Of a stretch of DNA of 28,239 nucleotides, positions 23,074 to 28,239 are shown in pieces. Each line of letters opens with the position of its first letter. The first letter of the stretch is position 1. This DNA comes from JAGQNP01 sp038257245. GTDB taxonomy: Bacteria > Patescibacteriota > Saccharimonadia > Saccharimonadales > JACQNP01. The DNA lies in the NCBI GenBank assembly GCA_038257245.1, contig JBBSJL010000012.1, forward strand, positions 1 to 28,239, given 5' to 3'. Below the pieces are notes generated by a model. The model saw only the letters and a list, made by a program, of their open reading frames with translations, did no database searches and had not been told where the DNA came from. The translations under genes and the position numbers were made by a program.

Positions 23074-23958
23074 ATGTCAGAAACACCAATAGATTTTCAT
23101 CCAGAGCAAATAGACCGTTTTGAGCGGTTTACAGAGTTATCTGGGTTAGCTATTGAGGACCCATCAGAGAGGGTTGATTCACTTAAAACAATTGGCTCTG
23201 ATCAGTTTCTTGATTTATTGTCAGTTACAAATGGATTAGTGCGTGGTGAAGAGGGCTTCACAAGGTGGAGTGGTAAAGCCGCAATGTCTAAAGTGATGAT
23301 GAATGGCATTACTGATATAGACCCACCTGATAACGCTCACGAAGCATTTGGAGATTTCCTTAAGGGTTTACAGGAATCCATAGAAGGACCTGAAGACCTT
23401 GACCGTGCAGCGGTTGAAACTTACTTTGCGATTATTGGTTCACACATGTTTGTTGATGGAAATGGACGCACTGCCCGTGCAGCTTACGAAATGATAAAAC
23501 ATGGCGAAGTGCCTGATAACCAGAATGCCATTATTGATAGGCAAAATAACTCCGTTGGCGCAGCCGAAAGACTTAATTTTGCAACAATTCATAATCTCTT
23601 TGTAAAAGAAGGCTATGAAGAAGGAGTTGAGTTTGGAGAGATTTTTGATTTGGCAGTTGACGACCAAGTAAATGATAAAGATTTTATATACTGCTTAGGT
23701 TATGATGCTCAGCTGAAGTACATCGCTGCTCGTCGAGTCATGGACAGAGCTGGGGTGTGGGAGCAACGTGGTTCAAATCACATGGGAATAAAAGATTGGC
23801 CACCTAAACGCTTTGCAGAATTTAAGGATGAATACGCAAATGTTCGTGATGAGTGGTTCGATGAATTTACAGCAACCGCAGGACGTCATCATGAGTTTTT
23901 AACTGAAAAGCTCGAAGAAGGTGTGGAGAGAGTTGTACAGCCACCTAAGCCTGAGTAA
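23074..23958 (+). CDS. Fic domain protein (putative AMPylase/nucleotidyl transferase)
   Basis: Fic-fold protein that would transfer AMP (or another phosphate-containing group) onto a target hydroxyl. The core motif HMFVDGNGRTAR (His124, Asp128, Arg132, Arg135) matches HxFx(D/E)GNGRxxR, with Met replacing the usual Pro after His. The first ~110 residues are mostly helical, with a flap-like WSGKAAMSK near 65-73. The C-terminal ~150 residues are not recognised. I found no clear (S/T)xxxE(G/N) inhibitory motif within the protein, so regulation is open. It uses the shared promoter type and SD-less leader. The element's small antisense ORF lies just upstream. Confidence 0.85.
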   Translation: MSETPIDFHPEQIDRFERFTELSGLAIEDPSERVDSLKTIGSDQFLDLLSVTNGLVRGEEGFTRWSGKAAMSKVMMNGITDIDPPDNAHEAFGDFLKGLQESIEGPEDLDRAAVETYFAIIGSHMFVDGNGRTARAAYEMIKHGEVPDNQNAIIDRQNNSVGAAERLNFATIHNLFVKEGYEEGVEFGEIFDLAVDDQVNDKDFIYCLGYDAQLKYIAARRVMDRAGVWEQRGSNHMGIKDWPPKRFAEFKDEYANVRDEWFDEFTATAGRHHEFLTEKLEEGVERVVQPPKPE

Positions 23959-23978
23959 AAGCCTAGTCAAAGATATCA

Positions 23979-24185
23979 ATGAGCGTTTATCGCATTTATG
24001 AAGCCGGTGAGATCGATGTTGTTAGCTATTATGAACTACAATTCTTAGCAATGTCTGAAATTCCTAATCGTGGGCCAGAAGATGTACCAAAAGGCTCAAA
24101 ACGAGTTATGGCAGAGAGGCAATCGGCAACCAAGGCTAGTGACGCACAGGAGCTAGCAGCAGGTTTGGTCGCTGAATTTGTGTAA
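23979..24185 (+). CDS. Small unrecognised protein downstream of Fic (68 aa)
   Basis: Not recognised. It starts 20 bases after the fic stop and reads the same way, so the two are probably cotranscribed; there is no strong Shine-Dalgarno. The sequence is hydrophilic, with a Tyr-rich first half (YRIYEAGEIDVVSYYELQ) and an Ala-rich helical tail. Class I Fic toxins have small antitoxins carrying (S/T)xxxE(G/N). Here the nearest match is SDAQEL, with Leu at the Gly/Asn position, so an antitoxin role is only a possibility. Class I antitoxins also usually lie upstream. Confidence 0.5.
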   Translation: MSVYRIYEAGEIDVVSYYELQFLAMSEIPNRGPEDVPKGSKRVMAERQSATKASDAQELAAGLVAEFV

Positions 24186-24231
24186 AGCAATAATCCCCAA
24201 GTTCAAACTACTAATCAGGGTATCAGTGCAT

Positions 24232-24257
24232 AACCATATATTCATAGATGGTTTTTT
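24232..24257 (+). terminator. Probable intrinsic terminator at the element's right end
   Basis: AACCAT (24232-24237) pairs with ATGGTT (24248-24253) around a 10-base loop and runs into six T residues (24252-24257). The short A/T-containing stem makes it weak. It would end the fic unit before the ABC transporter promoter. Confidence 0.5.
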
Positions 24258-24336
24258 ATTTCAGGTACAAAAGGTAGAGGGCCCCATCTTTATAATACTC
24301 AATAGGTCGGCACGCTAGTATTAACTAAAACAGAGG

Positions 24337-24345
24337 TGATACTAT
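24337..24345 (+). promoter_or_regulatory. Extended -10 of the ABC transporter gene
   Basis: TG, one base, then TACTAT (24340-24345), seven bases before the ATG at 24353. This predicts a leaderless mRNA. A possible -35 (TTAACT, 24321-24326) is only 13 bp away, so the extended -10 probably carries the promoter. Confidence 0.5.
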
Positions 24346-24352
24346 ATACACA

Positions 24353-26086
24353 ATGAACAAGAAAGTTATTAAATATTTGTTTGCTACTTATGGCAGAAAA
24401 CCCGGTATGTGGTTTGCTATTTTTGCGGAAACTATCAGGGCATTTAATGGTCGAGTAATCACTGTCGTACTTTTGGCAACCATGGCGGCTGCGGTGTCTA
24501 CGGGTGACCTAAAGCGCGCCCAAAATATAATTCTTCTTTGGGCAGGGCTTACGGTAGTGACGACCATATTATCTTCTGCCGGCGAGCTTGTTGCGCAGTT
24601 CACTGAAAACGAAGTTTACGGTGAAGAAATGAAAAGATATTACAGCAAGTTAACGAACAAGGATATGGCATTTTACCGCAACACACATACCGGGTCTCTT
24701 ACGGCCATGTTCCGCCAATTTATAGACAGTGGCATGTTATTAATCCGACTGGTACGTGGGGATATTACTCGCACTTTTATATCACTAACATTCCCGGCAG
24801 TTGTACTTTTAATTGCGTCTTGGCAAATAGGGGTTGTGGCCATAATACTAATAGTTGTGCAAATAATATATATGGTTTGGGCATCTTCAAAGGCCAACAA
24901 ATACAGGTTTGCTGCACACGAGGTTTACCGCGAAATTTCTGGAGAGGTAGCCGACGATGTTACAAATATCATTGCCTACAAATCGTCTGGAAAAGAAAAG
25001 GCTGCTACGAAACGAATATCAGATCTAAGAGATAGGGAGCGCAGCGCATTTTGGGAAAGAAGAAAGATAGGGGTTTATTTAGATTTTCCAAGAAATATCG
25101 TTACCATTATTTTAATTACCATTGCATTTTGGTTTGCTATTGACAGCTCTTCAAGTCTGAGTGGCACCGTCGGCCTTTTGGTACTGACAATAACCTACAT
25201 GTTCCAGATACTCCGCAATGTAACAGATCTACCTGATATTATAACTAGGTACGATGACTTAGTAACAAAGATTGAACCAACCATGGAAATACTCACGGGT
25301 GATTATGAGAAGATCAAAAACAAACCAAAAACGATTGCGTTCAGCCCTTCGAAGGGGCAGATAAAAATCCAAAATTTAAACTTCAAATATGGCGATGATA
25401 AATCAACCCAGGATATTTTTAGTAACTTGAACCTTACTATTGATGGTGGGCAAAAATTAGGGATTGTGGGGTTAAGTGGCGCTGGCAAGAGTACTCTGGC
25501 AAGTTTGATCATGAGGTTTGATGACATTCAGTCAGGCGAAATATTAGTAGACGGAGTTGATATTAGAGATGTTGATCAGAGTGAACTTAGATCAAAAATT
25601 GCCTATGTTCCACAAGAACCAATACTGTTTCATCGTTCAGTGCGTGAAAATATTGCTTATCATAATCACAATGCAACTGATGCAGAAATCGAATCAGCTG
25701 CTCGTGCTGCACATGCTCATGAGTTTATAGAAAAGTTGCCCAAAAAGTATGAAACGATTGTTGGCGAGAGGGGCGTAAAACTGAGTGGTGGCCAAAAGCA
25801 GCGTGTTGTGATTGCCAGAGCAATCTTAAAGAAGGCTCCAATTTTGCTTTTTGATGAGGCAACTAGCGCACTAGATAGCGAAAGCGAACACATTATTCAA
25901 AAGGCCCTCCCCGAAATAATCGGTAGCCACACAGCTATTATCATTGCTCACCGTTTGAGTACAGTTGCCGGGCTGGATAAGATTATTGTCATGCATGATG
26001 GCAAAATTGTAGAAGAAGGTACGCACAAACAATTACTTGCCCAAAAAGGCAGGTATTACTCGCTATGGAAGCGCCAAACAGCGTAG
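24353..26086 (+). CDS. ABC transporter half-protein (permease fused to ATPase), exporter type
   Basis: Membrane and ATPase domains in one chain, like MsbA/BmrA-type exporters; it should dimerise. The first ~300 residues hold about six transmembrane helices. The nucleotide-binding domain covers 335-577: Walker A GLSGAGKST from residue 373, signature LSGGQ at 477-481, Walker B LLFDEATSALD (Asp501, Glu502), and the H-loop in IAHRLSTV. All catalytic residues are intact. The substrate is unknown; lipids, drugs or peptides are possible. It ends 12 bases from the convergent doc gene. It is the first typical host gene right of the element. Confidence 0.93.
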   Translation: MNKKVIKYLFATYGRKPGMWFAIFAETIRAFNGRVITVVLLATMAAAVSTGDLKRAQNIILLWAGLTVVTTILSSAGELVAQFTENEVYGEEMKRYYSKLTNKDMAFYRNTHTGSLTAMFRQFIDSGMLLIRLVRGDITRTFISLTFPAVVLLIASWQIGVVAIILIVVQIIYMVWASSKANKYRFAAHEVYREISGEVADDVTNIIAYKSSGKEKAATKRISDLRDRERSAFWERRKIGVYLDFPRNIVTIILITIAFWFAIDSSSSLSGTVGLLVLTITYMFQILRNVTDLPDIITRYDDLVTKIEPTMEILTGDYEKIKNKPKTIAFSPSKGQIKIQNLNFKYGDDKSTQDIFSNLNLTIDGGQKLGIVGLSGAGKSTLASLIMRFDDIQSGEILVDGVDIRDVDQSELRSKIAYVPQEPILFHRSVRENIAYHNHNATDAEIESAARAAHAHEFIEKLPKKYETIVGERGVKLSGGQKQRVVIARAILKKAPILLFDEATSALDSESEHIIQKALPEIIGSHTAIIIAHRLSTVAGLDKIIVMHDGKIVEEGTHKQLLAQKGRYYSLWKRQTA

Positions 26087-26098
26087 GTCTCAGCGATT

Positions 26099-26494
26099 CT
26101 AGGCCTTGATTTTCTTAGAGTAGCCTTTTATCCAAATAGCGATATCTGCGAGGTCTGGTTTGTCAACAGCAACACCTACAGCATACTCAACAATTTCATT
26201 TTGACTGAGGGTTAATCCAAAGCCGTTAAGATGCATAAAACGAGCTAGGGAAGCAATGCCGGTACGCTTGTTACCATCGACAAAGACATGATAGTTTACC
26301 AAGGCCTCAAACAAAACGGCTGCTTTTAAAAATAGATCTGGGTAAAGGTCTTCACCACCAAAGCTGGTTTGAGGTTTAAATGCTGCAGATTCAAGTAAAT
26401 TTGATTCACGTAGGCCAATACTGCCGCCAGATAATTCCACTACTACCCTATTAATTGCTATAAGCTCATCGGTTGTCAGGTAAGTCGTAGGCAT
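26099..26494 (-). CDS. doc: Doc-type toxin (Fic fold, kinase of EF-Tu)
   Basis: Death-on-curing family toxin. In the P1 prototype it phosphorylates EF-Tu and stops translation. The motif HVFVDGNKRTG (His69 to Gly79; Asp73, Lys76, Arg77) is the Doc variant of the Fic motif, in which Lys replaces the second Gly. Family features also include LTTDELIAINR at the start and SNLLESAAFKPQTSF before it. At 131 aa it has usual length. The start overlaps the phd stop by one base (TAATG), so the pair is translated together. Confidence 0.93.
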   Translation of the reverse strand: MPTTYLTTDELIAINRVVVELSGGSIGLRESNLLESAAFKPQTSFGGEDLYPDLFLKAAVLFEALVNYHVFVDGNKRTGIASLARFMHLNGFGLTLSQNEIVEYAVGVAVDKPDLADIAIWIKGYSKKIKA

Positions 26495-26709
26495 TATTTT
26501 TTAGAAAGTTCACTAAAGGCAGCCTGGTTCTTTTTGACGTATGCTTTTGTCCACTCAACTGTGCTATCTACGGTTGATTCTGTTTGTGCAGAAACAATGG
26601 AGAACACAGGTTTGGAGCGTTTTACGACAGTGAAACGCTCGCCTTTAGCAACACGATCCGCTATTCTGCCAGCATTTTGCGACAATTCTTTTAATCCAAT
26701 TATAGTCAT
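26494..26709 (-). CDS. phd: Phd/YefM-type antitoxin
   Basis: Antitoxin partner of doc, 71 aa. The N-terminal half is the DNA-binding fold (GLKELSQNAGRIADRVAKGERFTVVKRSKPVFSIV), matching the Phd/YefM pattern. The C-terminal ~25 residues are the intrinsically flexible segment that would cover the toxin. AAGGA lies about eight bases before ATG. It is probably autoregulated with Doc at the palindromes at 26734-26750. Confidence 0.88.
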   Translation of the reverse strand: MTIIGLKELSQNAGRIADRVAKGERFTVVKRSKPVFSIVSAQTESTVDSTVEWTKAYVKKNQAAFSELSKK

Positions 26710-26733
26710 ATTATTTCCTTCGTAGTTACCTTA

Positions 26734-26764
26734 AAAGTATACTTTAAAGTACTACTTCACGCAA
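26734..26764 (-). promoter_or_regulatory. phd-doc promoter with palindromic operator
   Basis: On the minus strand, -35 TTGCGT (26759-26764), 17-bp spacer, -10 TATACT (26736-26741). The perfect palindromes AAAGTATACTTT (26734-26745) and ACTTTAAAGT (26741-26750) overlap the -10 and spacer. Phd-family operators are short palindromes covering the promoter, so autorepression is likely. Confidence 0.65.
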
Positions 26765-26800
26765 GATAAATCATGTTAATGGTTACAAAAGTGTGACACC

Positions 26801-26829
26801 TAGACTATCTACCCCTGATGAGGTAGAAT
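26801..26829 (+). promoter_or_regulatory. Promoter of the collar-repeat protein
   Basis: TAGACT (26801-26806), 17-bp spacer, TAGAAT (26824-26829). ATG at 26843 lies 13 bases after the -10 box, leaving about seven bases of leader with AAGGG just before the start. It diverges from phd-doc. Confidence 0.6.
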
Positions 26830-26842
26830 ATTCATAAGGGTT

Positions 26843-28239
26843 ATGAGGGATATCAAACAAGGGGTAAAAATCAAAGTAAATATAAAGAGGATGTTTATAT
26901 TTACTCAAGACCTTGTATTGATTGCGGGGCTGATCATTGCTTCAGGTATTCATTTGGCATTTATCAATCAAGAAAAAGCAACTGCCGCAACAGGTGATGG
27001 AAAAATGATTCTTTTTTGGGATGGAGGTGTAGGTAACGATGCCCCGACAGGCTGGACCTGTATCTCGTGTACGGGCGGTGACCCATTCTATCAAACATTC
27101 CCCAGAGGAAATGATACTTATGGTGGAACGAGTGGGACAGCGAACCATACCCACACGACAACTGACAGCATTGCAACCACAGGCAATGCTCCTGTCACAC
27201 AAGCACAGGCCGGTACAGCATTAAGCGATAATGGGCATAACCATACAGTAAATGTTACAAAGGGTACAGCATCCAACTTACCGTCTTTTAAGCAATTGAA
27301 AGTGATTAGATACAACTCTACCGGAGAACCATCGAACATCCCCACAGGGGCGATAGCCATGTTTGACGGATCTTTACCATCTGGTTGGTCGAGTTACTCT
27401 GGCCAGAACGGTTACTATGCTTATGGCAACGGAGATACTGTAGGAACAACTGGTGGGAGCAATACACATAACCATAGCCTAACAAGCACGGTTGGTGCTG
27501 CGACTGGTGCAGAACATGGTACGAAAGTTGGAGGCACCCAGGTCCTGACAGCGAATGCTAGCCATACACATACAGTGAATGCCACTACATCCAGTACGGT
27601 GAATAACGAGCCGCTGTATATAGAAGCAATCTTTGGTAAAAGTACCTCTACTGCAGCGCCACCTAATGGATTAATAGCTATGTGGGATGATGAAATTCCG
27701 AGCAATTGGACGATACAATCCGGTGCATCCGGCGGTTTTTATCAAAAGTTTTTAAAAGCCAGTGCAACATTTGGCACGACTGGGGGTAATTCAACGCACA
27801 CTCATACTAATACTTCTGTACCTACCCTTGGCCCCAGTGGTTCCACCTTATCTAGATCTGGTGTAGATGTAACTGCATCCTCGACACATACCCACACAAT
27901 TTCTGTTAACAGCTACTCGACTGCAAATCACGTTCCACCTTATCGGGATGTAATTATCGGGAAGAGAGTAGCGCAAAGTACCATAGCACAAAGTTCGTAT
28001 AGGATTTATAAAAACCTAGATTCTGCTGATGTGGGGGTGCCATTAGCAGCAGAATCTACGGCTACTAACTCACCTAGACAGGGGAAAGCCTTTAGGCTAA
28101 GGTTGCTTTTGCACGTATCCACAGCTGACCTAAATACAGGAAACAAGGTGTTTAAACTCCAGTACGCGGCTAGGTCGGGGACCTGTGATACGGGATTTTC
28201 TGGTGAGAGTTATTCGGACGTAGACACTGCATCGGGTGC
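26843..28239 (+). CDS. Secreted/anchored protein with three tail-collar-like HxH repeats (partial)
   Basis: The ORF is open to the window edge, so the C-terminus is missing; at least 465 residues. The ATG at 26843 follows a promoter; an in-frame ATG at 26891 is an alternative. After a basic stretch, a hydrophobic segment (DLVLIAGLIIASGIHLAF) serves as signal or anchor. Three similar units follow, at about residues 52-168, 170-278 and 276-385. Each opens GxIxMWD...P.GW..xSG..G.FY and carries paired HxH motifs such as HTHT and HNHS. This is the pattern of phage tail-collar/short-fibre domains, in which HxH sites can bind metal. The end is a beta-rich region. Probably a cell-surface or attachment protein. 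Confidence 0.7.
   Translation, partial: MRDIKQGVKIKVNIKRMFIFTQDLVLIAGLIIASGIHLAFINQEKATAATGDGKMILFWDGGVGNDAPTGWTCISCTGGDPFYQTFPRGNDTYGGTSGTANHTHTTTDSIATTGNAPVTQAQAGTALSDNGHNHTVNVTKGTASNLPSFKQLKVIRYNSTGEPSNIPTGAIAMFDGSLPSGWSSYSGQNGYYAYGNGDTVGTTGGSNTHNHSLTSTVGAATGAEHGTKVGGTQVLTANASHTHTVNATTSSTVNNEPLYIEAIFGKSTSTAAPPNGLIAMWDDEIPSNWTIQSGASGGFYQKFLKASATFGTTGGNSTHTHTNTSVPTLGPSGSTLSRSGVDVTASSTHTHTISVNSYSTANHVPPYRDVIIGKRVAQSTIAQSSYRIYKNLDSADVGVPLAAESTATNSPRQGKAFRLRLLLHVSTADLNTGNKVFKLQYAARSGTCDTGFSGESYSDVDTASG

Larger units (their letters stand above)
10912..24250. mobile_element. Integrated element carrying a serine recombinase (boundaries approximate)
   Basis: About 13.3 kb of mostly unrecognised genes lies between ychF and an ABC transporter, both ordinary host genes. 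The left edge is set by the serine recombinase gene reading into the start of ychF. The right edge is placed before the ABC transporter promoter (24338) and near the terminator at 24232-24257, by gene content only. I found no clear direct repeat between the two ends; large serine recombinases often leave only a 2-bp shared core. No relaxase, replication or virion gene was recognised, so its class (ICE, IME or integrated plasmid) is undecided. Confidence 0.65.

Noticed and set aside
10912..24350. Direct-repeat attachment sites at the two element ends
   Set aside because: No repeat longer than chance was found by eye between 10910-10990 and 24180-24350; a 2-bp core would be invisible.
26942..27705. 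Several minus-strand ORFs opposite the collar-repeat gene
   Set aside because: They are antisense shadows of a long repetitive plus-strand frame that stays open to the window end.

Overview
The window looks like a chromosome segment of a Candidate Phyla Radiation (Patescibacteria) bacterium, most likely Saccharibacteria (TM7). This is inferred from the compact A/T-leaning gene set, the ftsK / rpsF-ssb-rpsR / efp neighbourhood, S4-FtsJ (TlyA) and CapA-like genes, and many start codons lying only 5-10 nt behind a -10 box, as for leaderless mRNAs. UGA is used as a stop, so there is no recoding as in SR1/Gracilibacteria. No rRNA, tRNA or CRISPR array was seen.

Left host block (1-10911). Three small unrecognised genes come first; one has a caspase-like His...Cys arrangement. 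They are followed by ftsK (DNA translocase) and the rpsF-ssb-rpsR-efp operon behind a structured leader. An HExxH metalloprotease-like gene, tlyA, a PRTase-like gene, a membrane-anchored beta-lactamase-fold hydrolase, a CapA-like protein and ychF (minus strand) complete the block.

Integrated element (about 10912-24250). A large serine recombinase gene runs 56 bp into the 5' end of ychF and marks the left edge. Upstream of it, on the same strand, lie a MerR/excisionase-type HTH gene, a 44-codon gene, a cluster of GTTACC-type repeats, two small genes, a region of interleaved inverted repeats, and a 317-aa gene. The rightward part holds a small HTH protein, three cytoplasmic genes with near-identical extended -10 promoters and no Shine-Dalgarno sequence (440 aa, 751 aa and a Fic protein), a two-gene unit with a TraB/TIKI-like protein, small membrane proteins, a histidine phosphatase and a decayed HigB/Gp49-like start. 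Two copies of a small antisense ORF sit directly behind two of the three shared promoters and differ mostly at synonymous positions. No relaxase, replication protein or capsid gene was recognised, so this is a cargo-bearing integrative island of unknown mobility type.

Right host block (24260-28239). An ABC half-transporter, a phd-doc toxin-antitoxin pair with a palindromic operator, and, divergent from it, the 5' part of a secreted or anchored protein with three tail-collar-like HxH repeats that runs off the window.

The least explained content is the element's shared-promoter gene set with its paired antisense small ORFs, and the two repeat-rich intergenic regions (12963-13071 and 13851-13990).
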